The position numbers and the translations under genes are program-made. A stretch of 64,000 bases of DNA from Pseudomonas sp. RIT-PI-q (GTDB lineage Bacteria > Pseudomonadota > Gammaproteobacteria > Pseudomonadales > Pseudomonadaceae): assembly GCF_001297125.1 (NCBI RefSeq), contig NZ_LHPC01000044.1:1-64000 (forward strand), written 5' to 3'. The notes below the pieces were generated by a model, which searched no databases, had not been told where the DNA came from, and saw nothing but the letters and a program-made list of their open reading frames with translations. Below, in pieces: positions 34,091 through 43,673 of the stretch. Each line of letters opens with the position of its first letter. The stretch's first letter is position 1.

Positions 34091-35191
34091 TTACACGTTG
34101 AAACGGAAGTGCATCACGTCGCCGTCTTTAACGATGTAGTCCTTGCCTTCCAGACGCCATTTACCGGCTTCTTTGGTGCCGGCTTCGCCCTTGTACTGGA
34201 TGAAGTCGTCGTAGGCGATGACTTCGGCGCGGATGAAGCCTTTTTCGAAGTCGGTGTGGATCACGCCAGCGGCTTGTGGTGCGGTGGCACCGACGCGGAC
34301 GGTCCAGGCGCGGACTTCTTCGACACCGGCGGTGAAGTAGGTCTGCAGGTGCAGCATTTCGTAGCCGGCGCGGATCACGCGGTTCAGGCCAGGCTCTTCG
34401 AGGCCCAGGGCTTCGAGGAACATGTCTTTCTCTTCGCCGTCTTCCAGTTCGGCGATTTCGGCTTCGATCTTGTTGCAGACCGGCACCACCATGGCGCCTT
34501 CTTCTTCGGCGATGGCCTTGACGATGTCCAGCAGCGGGTTGTTCTCGAAACCGTCTTCAGCGACGTTGGCGATGTACATGACCGGCTTGGTGGTCAGCAG
34601 ATGGAAGCCACGAATCACCGCTTTGTCGTCGGCGCCCATGTTCTTCATCAGCGTGCGTGCAGGCTTGCCGAGGGTGAAGTGAGCGATCAATTGCTCAAGC
34701 AGGCCTTTCTGGACCACGGCGTCCTTGTCACCGCCCTTGGCGTTACGCGCGACTTTCTGCAGTTGCTTCTCGCAGCTGTCGAGGTCGGCGAAGATCAGTT
34801 CCAGGTCGATGATTTCGATGTCGCGTTTCGGGTCGACGCTGTTGGAGACGTGAATCACATTCTCGTCTTCGAAGCAGCGGACCACGTGGGCGATGGCATC
34901 GGTTTCACGGATGTTGGCGAGGAACTTGTTGCCCAGGCCTTCACCTTTCGAGGCGCCGGCAACCAGGCCAGCGATGTCGACGAATTCCATGGTGGTCGGC
35001 AGGATGCGCTTTGGATTGACGATGGCCGCCAGGGCTTCCAGACGTGGATCCGGCATCGGCACGATACCGGTGTTCGGCTCGATGGTGCAGAAGGGGAAGT
35101 TCTCGGCCGCGATCCCGGATTTGGTCAGGGCGTTGAATAGGGTGGACTTGCCGACGTTAGGCAGGCCGACGATGCCGCAATTGAATCCCAT
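34091..35191 (-). CDS. ychF: YchF/OLA1-type ATPase
   Basis: Obg-family P-loop protein, 366 residues, that prefers ATP and binds ribosomes; linked to translation and stress control. The P-loop GLPNVGKST is at residues 8-16, switch II as DIAGLVAGASKGEGLGN near 69-85, and a C-terminal TGS domain is visible from about 280 (HTDFEKGFIRAEVI). CTCCTCGGGG lies before the ATG. It follows pth by 22 bases in the same operon, a pairing conserved across proteobacteria. Confidence 0.96.
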   Translation of the reverse strand: MGFNCGIVGLPNVGKSTLFNALTKSGIAAENFPFCTIEPNTGIVPMPDPRLEALAAIVNPKRILPTTMEFVDIAGLVAGASKGEGLGNKFLANIRETDAIAHVVRCFEDENVIHVSNSVDPKRDIEIIDLELIFADLDSCEKQLQKVARNAKGGDKDAVVQKGLLEQLIAHFTLGKPARTLMKNMGADDKAVIRGFHLLTTKPVMYIANVAEDGFENNPLLDIVKAIAEEEGAMVVPVCNKIEAEIAELEDGEEKDMFLEALGLEEPGLNRVIRAGYEMLHLQTYFTAGVEEVRAWTVRVGATAPQAAGVIHTDFEKGFIRAEVIAYDDFIQYKGEAGTKEAGKWRLEGKDYIVKDGDVMHFRFNV

Positions 35192-35213
35192 GGTGTTTTC
35201 CCCGAGGAGTGAG

Positions 35214-35798
35214 TCAGGCCTTCTGGCTGTGCAGGTTTTTCATCGCACGGTTCCATTCACCGGCGAGGATATCCGGCAGCACGCCGAGGGCAAAATCGAT
35301 GCTGGCATCGAGTTTTTCCTGTTCGGCGCGTGGCGCACGACCCAGGACGAAATTTGAAACCATACTGGCAACGCCCGGGTGGCCAATGCCAAGCCGCAAG
35401 CGGTGAAAGGTATTCTGATTGCCCAGTTGCGCGATGATGTCGCGCAACCCGTTGTGCCCGCCATGGCCGCCGCCCTGTTTGAGCTTGGCAACGCCAGGTG
35501 GCAGGTCGAGTTCGTCGTGCGCCACGAGGATTTCTTCAGGCGTGATGCGGAAGAAACCGGCGAGTGCCGCGACGGCCTGGCCGCTGCGGTTCATGTACGT
35601 GGTGGGAATCAGCAGACGAACATCCTGACCCTGATGCGAATAGCGCCCGGTCAGGCCGAAATATTTGCGATCCGCTACAAGGTTTACGCCTTGCGCGTTC
35701 GCGATGCGCTCAACAAAAAGGGCCCCTGCGTTATGCCGGGTCTGTTCGTATTCAGCGCCTGGATTTCCCAGGCCAACGATCAGTTTGATGGCAGTCAC
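35214..35798 (-). CDS. pth: Peptidyl-tRNA hydrolase
   Basis: Frees tRNA from prematurely released peptidyl-tRNA. The 194-residue protein starts at GTG 35798 (VTAIKLIVGLGNPG); the open frame beyond it gives no family sequence. Key residues: N of GLGNPG, the catalytic H of TRHNAG near residue 20, and HDELDLPPG with the conserved D. It is followed by ychF, and preceded by rplY with a 170-bp gap. Confidence 0.96.
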   Translation of the reverse strand: MTAIKLIVGLGNPGAEYEQTRHNAGALFVERIANAQGVNLVADRKYFGLTGRYSHQGQDVRLLIPTTYMNRSGQAVAALAGFFRITPEEILVAHDELDLPPGVAKLKQGGGHGGHNGLRDIIAQLGNQNTFHRLRLGIGHPGVASMVSNFVLGRAPRAEQEKLDASIDFALGVLPDILAGEWNRAMKNLHSQKA

Positions 35799-35968
35799 GA
35801 TAGGGGCCCTTCCTTGGAGTGGTGGATAACATCGCCGCAATCAGGGAGTGCGGCGAAAGTGGACGACAAGTGCTCATTTACCATTATGTAAACTCCGCGT
35901 TCTCGCCCGCTTTCTCGCTACGTTCCAGTCCGCGATGTTACTTGATCACTCCGGCATCACAGAGTGAA

Positions 35969-36571
35969 TTACTCTGCTGCGCCTTCTTCAGTAGCTTCTG
36001 GAGCAACACGTGGGGCGTGAACGTTGGCAACAGCCTTGTCATCACCGTGTGCCAGAGCAACAAACTCAACGCCTTTAGGGGCTTTGAGGTCGGACAAGTG
36101 AATGATCGAGCCGACTTCGGCGTTAGCCAGGTCAACTTCGATGAATTCAGGCAGGTCTTTTGGCAGGCAGGTCACTTCGATTTCGGAAACAACGTGCGAA
36201 ACTTCGCCGCCTTTCTTGATCGGAGCTTCTTCGCCAACGAAGTGTACAGGCACGATAGCGGTCAGTTTCTGGCCAGCTACAACGCGTACGAAGTCAGCGT
36301 GCATCACGTGGCCTTTGGCCGGGTGACGCTGCAGAGCTTTGATGATTACGTTTTGCTTGGTGCCGCCAACGTTCAGCTCGATGATGTGGCTGTAAGCCGC
36401 TTCGTTTTCGAGCAGTTTGGCAACTTCTTTAGCCAGCATGCTGATGGATTCAGGGGCTTTTTCGCCACCGTAAACTACAGCAGGTACCAGGCTTGCGAGA
36501 CGACGCAGGCGGCGGCTCGCACCTTTCCCCAGGTCGGAACGCACTTCAGCATTCAGAGTAAAATCGTTCAT
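35969..36571 (-). CDS. rplY: 50S ribosomal protein L25, Ctc form
   Basis: 5S-rRNA-binding ribosomal protein. 200 residues: the L25 domain (about 1-95) plus a C-terminal Ctc/TL5 beta domain ending in an acidic EEGAAE-type tail, longer than the 94-residue E. coli L25. ATG 36571 (MNDFTLNAEVR) has GGAG 7 bases upstream; the frame start at 36595 lacks one. It lies between prs and pth in the conserved prs-rplY-pth-ychF order, with a terminator between prs and rplY. Confidence 0.96.
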   Translation of the reverse strand: MNDFTLNAEVRSDLGKGASRRLRRLASLVPAVVYGGEKAPESISMLAKEVAKLLENEAAYSHIIELNVGGTKQNVIIKALQRHPAKGHVMHADFVRVVAGQKLTAIVPVHFVGEEAPIKKGGEVSHVVSEIEVTCLPKDLPEFIEVDLANAEVGSIIHLSDLKAPKGVEFVALAHGDDKAVANVHAPRVAPEATEEGAAE

Positions 36572-36636
36572 GTTGTATCTCCAAAATAACCACATTCGCC
36601 CCAGCGTTTGCGACCAGCGCTAAAGGCGATATGGGC

Positions 36637-36680
36637 AAAAAAGCCCCGCCCCGACAGGAATGCCGGGGCGGGGCGCTTTT
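36637..36680 (-). terminator. prs terminator
   Basis: CGGGGCGGGGC and GCCCCGCCCCG form an 11-bp perfect stem; on minus it is followed by TTTTTT. It separates prs from rplY, so rplY must have its own promoter or depend on read-through. Confidence 0.9.
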
Positions 36681-36712
36681 CGTCAACGAGATGGTCGAGA
36701 AGGGCAGGGCCC

Positions 36713-37654
36713 TTAACGGAACATCGCGCTGATCGATTCTTCATTGCTGATGCGGCGGACCGCTTCGGCAACTACCGGCGCGATATCCAGTTGACGGATA
36801 CGCGAGCAGGCTTGAGCAGCAGCGGACAACGGGATGGTGTTAGTCACCACCAGTTCGTCCAGCATGGAATTTTCAATGTTTTCGATCGCCCGACCGGACA
36901 GCACAGGGTGTGTGCAGTAGGCGAAAACCTTGGCAGCGCCATGCTCTTTCAGGGCCTTGGCCGCGTGGCACAGAGTGCCGGCGGTATCGACCATGTCATC
37001 GACCAGAATACAGGTACGCCCTTCGACATCACCGATGATATGCATCACTTCAGAGTGATTGGCTTTCTCACGGCGTTTGTCGATGATCCCGAGATCCACG
37101 CCCAGGGATTTGGCAACAGCCCGTGCACGCACGACGCCACCAATGTCCGGGGACACGATCATCAGGTTTTCGAAGCGCTGATCTTCAATGTCATCCACCA
37201 ATACCGGGGAGCCGTAGATGTTATCTACCGGAATATCGAAGAAACCCTGGATTTGGTCAGCATGCAGATCAACCGTGAGAACACGGTCGATGCCGACTAC
37301 GGTAAGCATGTCAGCAACGACTTTCGCGCTGATAGCCACACGTGCGGAACGCGGACGGCGATCCTGGCGGGCATAACCAAAGTAAGGAATAACAGCAGTG
37401 ATACGAGTAGCCGAGGAGCGGCGGAAGGCATCAGCCATCACTACCAGTTCCATCAGGTTATCGTTGGTCGGAGCGCAAGTCGGCTGAATAATGAAGACAT
37501 CTTTACCGCGGACGTTTTCATTGATCTCGGCAGTAATTTCGCCGTCGGAGAACTTACCGACAGAGATGTCACCGAGAGGGATATGCAGCTGACGTACAAC
37601 ACGCCGAGCCAGATCGGGGTTAGCATTCCCCGTAAAGACCATCATCTTGGACAC
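36713..37654 (-). CDS. prs: Ribose-phosphate pyrophosphokinase
   Basis: Makes PRPP from ribose 5-phosphate and ATP, feeding nucleotide, histidine and tryptophan synthesis. 313 residues. Motifs: FSDGEITAEI near 37-46, YFGYARQDRR near 99-108, and the PRPP-binding loop VDDMVDTAGTLCHAA near 218-232. Start is GTG 37654 (reading MSKMMVFTGNANPD), as in the E. coli family N-terminus. tRNA-Gln and ispE lie just upstream on the same strand. Confidence 0.97.
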   Translation of the reverse strand: MSKMMVFTGNANPDLARRVVRQLHIPLGDISVGKFSDGEITAEINENVRGKDVFIIQPTCAPTNDNLMELVVMADAFRRSSATRITAVIPYFGYARQDRRPRSARVAISAKVVADMLTVVGIDRVLTVDLHADQIQGFFDIPVDNIYGSPVLVDDIEDQRFENLMIVSPDIGGVVRARAVAKSLGVDLGIIDKRREKANHSEVMHIIGDVEGRTCILVDDMVDTAGTLCHAAKALKEHGAAKVFAYCTHPVLSGRAIENIENSMLDELVVTNTIPLSAAAQACSRIRQLDIAPVVAEAVRRISNEESISAMFR

Positions 37655-37699
37655 GCGCAGTACCTAGAGGCTGAGGGTAACCTGGATGAGTATAGAAAA

Positions 37700-37774
37700 T
37701 GGCAGGGGCGGCTGGATTCGAACCAACGCATGGCAGGATCAAAACCTGCTGCCTTACCGCTTGGCGACGCCCCT
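37700..37774 (-). tRNA. tRNA-Gln (TTG)
   Basis: The complement reads AGGGGCGTCGCCAAGCGG... and ends GCCGCCCCTGCCA, with CCA encoded, 75 bases. The anticodon loop TTTTGAT gives anticodon TTG. It sits between ispE and prs on the same strand, so it may be cut from a longer ispE-tRNA-prs transcript. Confidence 0.96.
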
Positions 37775-37810
37775 GTATCTGTTGCAACGATTACCCAGTA
37801 ATCGGTTCCT

Positions 37811-38662
37811 TTAGAGCAGACTTTGCAGCTTGCGATGCAACATCGAAACGTTGCTTCCTTTTGCTACAAACCCTGTAAGGGTCTCTGTAAGAAGGGCCGA
37901 GACTTTATCAGCTTCAGCTTTGCTTGGGAAGCCCCCAAACACACAACTTCCAGTTCCGGTGAGTTTTGCTTCGGTAAATTTACCTAACAAATTCAAGGCG
38001 TTACGTACCTCTGGATAACGTCTTGCTACCACCGGTAAGCAGTCATTTCGACTGTTTCCCTTGGGAACGGGGCGCACTTTAATGGGAGAAGAGTTACGTG
38101 TCAACAACGGATCGGAAAAAATTTCTGCTGTACTAACAGATACTTGCGGCACCAGCACGAGATACCACGGTTCCTCGGGGTAAACAGGGGTCAGTTTCTC
38201 CCCCACACCCTCGGCGAAAGCCGCGTGGCCACGCACGAAAACCGGGACGTCGGCGCCCAGCGTCAGGCCCAGCACGGCCAGTCGATCTTCATCCCAGCCG
38301 AGTTGCCAGAGATGGTTCAGACCAAGAAGCGTCGTCGCGGCATTGGAACTGCCACCACCGATTCCACCGCCCATGGGCAGGATTTTTTCGATCCAGATGT
38401 CGATGCCGAGCGCACAAGCGGATTGCTCCTGAAGTTTTTTCGCGGCTTTGACAATCAGGTTGCTGTCGTGCGGCACGCCGTCGAATTCGGTGTGCAAACG
38501 AATCACGCCGTCGTCGCGAACGGCAAAGGTGATTTCATCGCCGTAGTCGAGAAACTGAAAGATCGTCTGCAATTCGTGATAACCGTCTTCACGGCGCCCA
38601 AGAATGTGCAACATCAAATTGAGTTTGGCAGGCGAGGGCAGGGTCAGGCGCGGAGCAGTCAT
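37811..38662 (-). CDS. ispE: 4-diphosphocytidyl-2-C-methyl-D-erythritol kinase
   Basis: GHMP kinase of the MEP isoprenoid pathway, phosphorylating CDP-ME. 283 residues, as in E. coli. PSPAKLNLML at the N-terminus carries the catalytic-site K; PMGGGIGGGSSNAATTL near 97-113 is the GHMP ATP loop; the C-terminal LTGTGSCVFGGF completes the fold. The frame is open to 38692, but ATG 38662 is two bases after the lolB stop and matches the family N-terminus. Translation is likely coupled to lolB. Confidence 0.97.
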   Translation of the reverse strand: MTAPRLTLPSPAKLNLMLHILGRREDGYHELQTIFQFLDYGDEITFAVRDDGVIRLHTEFDGVPHDSNLIVKAAKKLQEQSACALGIDIWIEKILPMGGGIGGGSSNAATTLLGLNHLWQLGWDEDRLAVLGLTLGADVPVFVRGHAAFAEGVGEKLTPVYPEEPWYLVLVPQVSVSTAEIFSDPLLTRNSSPIKVRPVPKGNSRNDCLPVVARRYPEVRNALNLLGKFTEAKLTGTGSCVFGGFPSKAEADKVSALLTETLTGFVAKGSNVSMLHRKLQSLL

Positions 38663-38664
38663 GT

Positions 38665-39282
38665 TCACTGCCCCAGTTTGCGCGGTTGCCATTCCTTGAT
38701 CACCAGCGTGACATCAAGGTCGGTGCCATGCAGTTTGATCCGCTCGGGCAGCCAAAAGCCGTTTTGCTCGACATAGCTGAGGTATTCGACCTGCCAGCCA
38801 TCCTGTTCCAGATTGGCCAGGCGGCTGTCGGCGTCCAGTGTCAGGCGGCTTTTGCTGGCCGGCGCCGGGAGCCCGCGAACCCACCAGGCCAGATTGGATA
38901 CCGGCAACTTCCAGCCCAATTGTTCTTCGACCAACACTTCCGGCGTCGGCGCTTCATAGCGACCTTGATTGGCCACTTCCAGCGAGACTTTGCCGGGGCG
39001 ACCGGTCAGGCGTGCCGCGCCGCGACCCAGCGGGCCGGAGAGGCGAATGTCGTAATAATCCTGTCGCTGCAGCCAGAACAACGTGCCGCTGCCCGAATCT
39101 TTCGGCGCGCGAATGCCGATCTTGCCGTTGATCTGCCAGCCGTCGAGGCTGGTCAGTTGCTGTTTGTACTCGCGCCATTGGGCCGGGTTGCCTTGTCCCT
39201 GGACCGATTCGCGGGCGCCGAAACCCGCGCAACCGGCGAGCAGGGCGATGAAACTGAAAACGATGAGGTGGCGCAAAAACAT
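38665..39282 (-). CDS. lolB: Outer-membrane lipoprotein receptor LolB
   Basis: Receives lipoproteins from LolA and inserts them in the outer membrane. 205 residues with a lipoprotein signal ending LLAGC (Cys about 18). The mature part shows the LolB pattern WQINGKIGIRAP and the tryptophan-rich loop WWVRGLPAP. It is followed within two bases by ispE and preceded by the TPR lipoprotein gene with a 4-base gap: a tight three-gene operon. Confidence 0.95.
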   Translation of the reverse strand: MFLRHLIVFSFIALLAGCAGFGARESVQGQGNPAQWREYKQQLTSLDGWQINGKIGIRAPKDSGSGTLFWLQRQDYYDIRLSGPLGRGAARLTGRPGKVSLEVANQGRYEAPTPEVLVEEQLGWKLPVSNLAWWVRGLPAPASKSRLTLDADSRLANLEQDGWQVEYLSYVEQNGFWLPERIKLHGTDLDVTLVIKEWQPRKLGQ

Positions 39283-39286
39283 AATC

Positions 39287-41011
39287 TTAAAGAGTCTCTG
39301 ATCCGGTCAGGCGCTTGATGGTGCCGCGCAGGGTAGGGCTGTCGGGCTGTTCCTTGAGGAACTTGCCCCAGATTTGCCTGGCTTCCTTTTGCTTGCCGTT
39401 GGCCCACAGGACTTCGCCCAGGTGAGCGGCGACTTCCTGATCGGGGAAGCGCTCCAGTGCCTTGCGCAGCAGGCGTTCGGCTTCATCGAGATTGCCCATG
39501 CGGAAGTTCACCCAGCCGAGGCTGTCGAGTACCGCCGGGTCTTCCGGATTGATCTGGTGCGCCTGTTCGATCAGGGCCTTGGCTTCGGCATAACGCGTCG
39601 TACGGTCGGACAAGGTATAGCCGAGGGCGTTCAACGCCATTGCGTTGTCCGGGTCGCGCTTGATGATCTGTCGCAGGTCTTTTTCCATCTGCGCCAGGTC
39701 ATTGCGTTTTTCCGCAAGCATCGCCCGGGTGTAGAGCAGATTCAGATCGTCCGGGTATTGCTGCAAGGCGTGCTGCAAGACTTTCCAGGCCGTGTCGCCC
39801 TGCTTATTGGCGGACAGGGTTTCGGCTTCGATCAGGTACAGCTGGATCGCGTAATCGGGTTGAGCATCGCGCTCCGCCGCCAGGCGACTTTGCGCTTCGG
39901 CGGTCTTGCCGTTGTTCATCAGGATATCGGCCTGACGCAATTGCGCCGGCAGATAGTCGTTACCCGGGCCGACCTGGGCGTACTCGATCAGCGCGCCTTG
40001 CGGGTCGTTGCGCTCTTCAGCGATACGACCGAGGTTCAGGTGCGCCGAATCGACGTGGCTTTCTCGTGCGATCAGGTCTTCCAGGTAACCCTTGGCCTCG
40101 TCCCAGGCCTTGGCTTCCAGGCAGACCAACGCCAGGGAATAACGCAGTTCGTCGTCTTCCGGGTATTGCTGGACCAGGCTCGAAAACTCGGCTTTGGCGT
40201 CGTCCATGCGGTCTTGTTCAACCAGCATGCGCGCGTAGGTCAGGCGCAGGCGTTTGTCGTCCGGGTACTTTTTGATGCTCTTTTGCAGCAGTGGCAGGGC
40301 TTCATCGCCGCGATCAAGCGTTTGCAGCAGGCGTGCGCGCAGCAGGATCGGTGCGATTTCGCCCTCGTCCGGCGGATTGTCTTCCAGCAACGCCAGTGCG
40401 CCTTTGGAATCGCCGTCCTGTTGCAGCAGCAAGGCCTTGCCGAAAATCAGCTGGCTGTTGTTCGGATGACGCTGCAATAAACGGTCAAAACTTTTCATCA
40501 AGCCGTTGCGCGTGTCCTGGTCGGTATCGGCCGCCGACAAGGCAAGGAAGTCGAAATGGGTGTCGCCCTTGCCTTGCAGGACTTTCTCCATATAGACCAT
40601 GGAGTCGTCATAACGCCCGGCGCGAGCCAGTTGTACGGCTGCGGCCCGTTGGGCTTCGAGGTCGTCCGGGGCGTTTTTCGCCCAGATCAGCGCGGTATCC
40701 AGGGCGGCCTGATCGGCGCCCAGGTACTCGGCGATACGGAATGCCCGCTCGGAGATGCCCGGATCCTGAGTGTTGATGGCCTGGGTCACGTAGTTGTCCA
40801 AGGCAATGTCGAAACGATTGCGCTGGCCAGCCAGTTCGGCGCTCAACAGGCTGAAGACGGTTTCTTCACTGAATGAGCTGTAAACCTTGGGCTTTTCAGG
40901 GGCTGGGTTACTGTCTTCGACCGGCGGCGTACCGTCCGACGAAACGGGCGCCAAGGCCTGGCAGCCGCTGAGGAAGACAAAAGCGAGGAGCAACGCGGAA
41001 GATCTATTCAT
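39287..41011 (-). CDS. TPR-repeat lipoprotein
   Basis: 574 residues. The signal peptide ends FVFLSGC (Cys about 17), so the protein is probably an outer-membrane lipoprotein. The rest is a long array of tetratricopeptide repeats (for example LLYTRAMLAEKRNDLAQME and ALNALGYTLSDRTTRYAEA), which mediate protein contacts. It is first in the operon with lolB and ispE; that position is conserved in Pseudomonas. No enzymatic domain. A role in outer-membrane assembly is only a guess from context. Confidence 0.9.
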   Translation of the reverse strand: MNRSSALLLAFVFLSGCQALAPVSSDGTPPVEDSNPAPEKPKVYSSFSEETVFSLLSAELAGQRNRFDIALDNYVTQAINTQDPGISERAFRIAEYLGADQAALDTALIWAKNAPDDLEAQRAAAVQLARAGRYDDSMVYMEKVLQGKGDTHFDFLALSAADTDQDTRNGLMKSFDRLLQRHPNNSQLIFGKALLLQQDGDSKGALALLEDNPPDEGEIAPILLRARLLQTLDRGDEALPLLQKSIKKYPDDKRLRLTYARMLVEQDRMDDAKAEFSSLVQQYPEDDELRYSLALVCLEAKAWDEAKGYLEDLIARESHVDSAHLNLGRIAEERNDPQGALIEYAQVGPGNDYLPAQLRQADILMNNGKTAEAQSRLAAERDAQPDYAIQLYLIEAETLSANKQGDTAWKVLQHALQQYPDDLNLLYTRAMLAEKRNDLAQMEKDLRQIIKRDPDNAMALNALGYTLSDRTTRYAEAKALIEQAHQINPEDPAVLDSLGWVNFRMGNLDEAERLLRKALERFPDQEVAAHLGEVLWANGKQKEARQIWGKFLKEQPDSPTLRGTIKRLTGSETL

Positions 41012-41105
41012 ATAGGAAGAGGACGACTAACCTGCGGTCGGATCATCATGACACAAGCCTTCAGCCAAACATAACCGGCCTGTCAATTTGCCGCGAACGC
41101 CGCTC

Positions 41106-41193
41106 CCTGTAGGAGCTGGCTTGCCAGCGAAGGCGTCCATTTGCTCGCTGCAGGACCTGAAGTCCCCTTCGCTGGCAAGCCAGCTCCTACAGG
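41106..41193. repeat. REP-type inverted pair (family A, GCTGGCTTGCCAGC variant)
   Basis: CTGTAGGAGCTGGCTTGCCA and its inverted complement flank about 40 bases in the gap between the TPR gene and hemA, which are divergent. This is one of the few copies lying in a promoter region rather than after a stop codon. Confidence 0.87.
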
Positions 41194-41304
41194 TCTTTGC
41201 CTGCTTAATAGCCGTGCCGTATCGGGACAATAGTCAGCGGTAGTTGTTCTAGCTCTGGCGAAGTAGGACAATTGCCGGCTTCACGTCACCATCAGCGACT
41301 TTGA

Positions 41305-42594
41305 ATGGCCTTCCTTGCACTCGGTATTAACCACAAGACTGCTTCAGTAGACGTCCGCGAGCGCGTGGCCTTTACCCCTGAGCAGCTGGTGGAGGCCTTG
41401 CAGCAGCTCTGCCGACTCACCGACAGCCGCGAAGCTGCGATCCTCTCCACCTGCAATCGCAGTGAGCTTTATATAGAGCAGGACCACCTTTCGGCGGACA
41501 TCATCCTGCGCTGGCTGGCCGATTATCACCATTTGAGCCTCGAAGAGCTGCGCGCGAGCGCTTATGTGCATGAAGATGATGCGGCAGTTCGTCACATGAT
41601 GCGGGTGGCCTCCGGGCTCGATTCGCTGGTGTTGGGCGAACCGCAGATTCTCGGTCAGATGAAATCGGCTTATGCCGTGGCGCGCGAGGCCGGGACCATC
41701 GGTCCGCTGCTCGGGCGTTTGTTTCAGGCGACGTTCAACGCCGCCAAACAAGTGCGCACCGACACCGCCATTGGCGAGAACCCGGTGTCGGTGGCATTTG
41801 CCGCAGTCAGCCTGGCGAAGCAGATTTTCAGCGACTTGCAACGCAGCCAGGCCTTGCTGATCGGCGCCGGCGAGACCATCACCCTGGTTGCGCGGCATCT
41901 GCACGAACTGGGTGTGAAGCGCATCGTTGTCGCCAACCGGACGCTGGAGCGCGCGAGCATCCTCGCCGAACAGTTTGGCGCCCATGCGGTGTTGCTCTCG
42001 GACATTCCGGCAGAACTGGTGCGCAGCGACATCGTCATCAGCTCCACCGCCAGCCAGTTGCCGATTCTCGGTAAAGGCGCGGTGGAAAGCGCCTTGAAAC
42101 TGCGCAAGCATAAGCCGATCTTCATGGTGGATATCGCCGTACCGCGGGATATCGAGCCGGAAGTCGGCGAGTTGGACGACGTTTACCTGTACAGCGTCGA
42201 CGACCTCCACGAAGTCGTCGCCGAGAACCTCAAGAGTCGTCAGGGTGCTGCCCAGGCGGCCGAAGAGATGGTCTCGGTCGGCGCTGAAGATTTCATGGTG
42301 CGCCTGCGTGAGCTGGCGGCGGTGGATGTGCTCAAGGCCTATCGCCAACAAAGCGAGCGCATGCGCGACGAAGAATTGCAGAAAGCCCAGCGCATGCTGG
42401 CCAACGGCAGCAGCGCCGAAGATGTGCTGGTGCAGTTGGCGCGCGGCCTGACCAACAAACTCTTGCACGCACCGAGCGTGCAGTTGAAAAAGCTCTCTGC
42501 CGAAGGCCGCCTCGATGCACTGGCCATGGCCCAGGAACTCTTTGCCCTCGGTGAGGGCTCATCGGATAGCTTTTCGGATAAAAAACCGCAATGA
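41305..42594 (+). CDS. hemA: Glutamyl-tRNA reductase
   Basis: First step of tetrapyrrole synthesis by the C5 route: glutamyl-tRNA to glutamate-1-semialdehyde. 429 residues. The catalytic Cys lies in LSTCNRSELY at about residue 50; GLDSLVLGEPQILGQ and the NADPH-binding GAGETI follow. It starts a plus-strand chain, hemA-prfA-prmC-moeB-murI, in which each gene overlaps or abuts the next; it overlaps prfA by 4 bp. Confidence 0.97.
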   Translation: MAFLALGINHKTASVDVRERVAFTPEQLVEALQQLCRLTDSREAAILSTCNRSELYIEQDHLSADIILRWLADYHHLSLEELRASAYVHEDDAAVRHMMRVASGLDSLVLGEPQILGQMKSAYAVAREAGTIGPLLGRLFQATFNAAKQVRTDTAIGENPVSVAFAAVSLAKQIFSDLQRSQALLIGAGETITLVARHLHELGVKRIVVANRTLERASILAEQFGAHAVLLSDIPAELVRSDIVISSTASQLPILGKGAVESALKLRKHKPIFMVDIAVPRDIEPEVGELDDVYLYSVDDLHEVVAENLKSRQGAAQAAEEMVSVGAEDFMVRLRELAAVDVLKAYRQQSERMRDEELQKAQRMLANGSSAEDVLVQLARGLTNKLLHAPSVQLKKLSAEGRLDALAMAQELFALGEGSSDSFSDKKPQ

Positions 42595-43673
42595 AAGCGT
42601 CACTGCTCAATAAGCTGGACATCCTCCAGGACCGTTTCGAGGAATTGACCGCCTTGCTTGGCGACGGCGAGGTCATTTCCGATCAGACCAAATTCCGCAC
42701 CTATTCCAAGGAATACGCGGAAGTCGAGCCGATTGTCGACACCTATAAACAGTTGCTGAAAACCCAGGACGACCTCGAAGGTGCCCAGGCACTGCTCAAG
42801 GACAGCGACCCGGACATGCGTGAAATGGCCGTGGAAGAAGTCCGCGAAGCCAAAGAGCAACTGATCGAACTCGAAGCCAGCCTGCAACGCATGCTGCTGC
42901 CCAAGGACCCGAACGACGGTCGCAACGTGTTCCTCGAAATCCGTGCCGGCACCGGCGGTGACGAAGCGGCGATTTTCTCCGGCGACCTGTTCCGCATGTA
43001 TTCGCGTTACGCCGAGCGTCGCGGCTGGCGGGTGGAAATTCTCTCGGAGAACATCGGTGAGCACGGTGGCTTTAAAGAAGTCATCGCTCGCGTCGAAGGC
43101 GAGAATGTCTACGGCAAGCTGAAGTTCGAATCCGGCGCGCACCGCGTGCAGCGGGTTCCGGCGACTGAATCCCAAGGCCGCATCCACACCTCGGCGTGCA
43201 CCGTGGCGGTGTTGCCGGAGCCGGACGAGCAGGAAGCAATCGAGATTAACCCGTCCGATTTGCGCATCGATACCTACAAGTCCTCCGGGGCTGGCGGTCA
43301 GCACGTCAACAAGACGGACTCGGCGATCCGCATCACGCACTTGCCGTCCGGTATTGTCGTGGAGTGCCAGGAAGAACGTTCCCAGCATAAGAACCGCGCA
43401 CGGGCGATGTCCTGGCTGTCGGCCAAGCTCAACGACCAGCAGACCAGCGCCGCGGCCAATGCCATCGCCAGCGAGCGTAAACTGCTGGTAGGTTCGGGCG
43501 ATCGCTCCGAGCGGATTCGCACGTATAACTTTGCCCAGGGTCGGGTCACCGACCACCGGGTCAACCTGACGCTGTATTCCCTCGACGAAATCCTCGCGGG
43601 TGGCGTCGACGCAGTGATCGAGCCATTGCTGGCCGAATACCAGGCCGACCAATTGGCGGCGATAGGTGAGTAA
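42591..43673 (+). CDS. prfA: Peptide chain release factor 1
   Basis: Terminates translation at UAA and UAG. 360 residues, as in E. coli. The GGQ peptidyl-hydrolase motif (SSGAGGQHVNKTDSA) is near residues 230-245, and the PxT-type codon-reading region (VPATESQGRIHTSA) near 184-198. It is followed immediately by prmC, which methylates the GGQ glutamine, a conserved functional pairing. Confidence 0.97.
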   Translation: MKASLLNKLDILQDRFEELTALLGDGEVISDQTKFRTYSKEYAEVEPIVDTYKQLLKTQDDLEGAQALLKDSDPDMREMAVEEVREAKEQLIELEASLQRMLLPKDPNDGRNVFLEIRAGTGGDEAAIFSGDLFRMYSRYAERRGWRVEILSENIGEHGGFKEVIARVEGENVYGKLKFESGAHRVQRVPATESQGRIHTSACTVAVLPEPDEQEAIEINPSDLRIDTYKSSGAGGQHVNKTDSAIRITHLPSGIVVECQEERSQHKNRARAMSWLSAKLNDQQTSAAANAIASERKLLVGSGDRSERIRTYNFAQGRVTDHRVNLTLYSLDEILAGGVDAVIEPLLAEYQADQLAAIGE

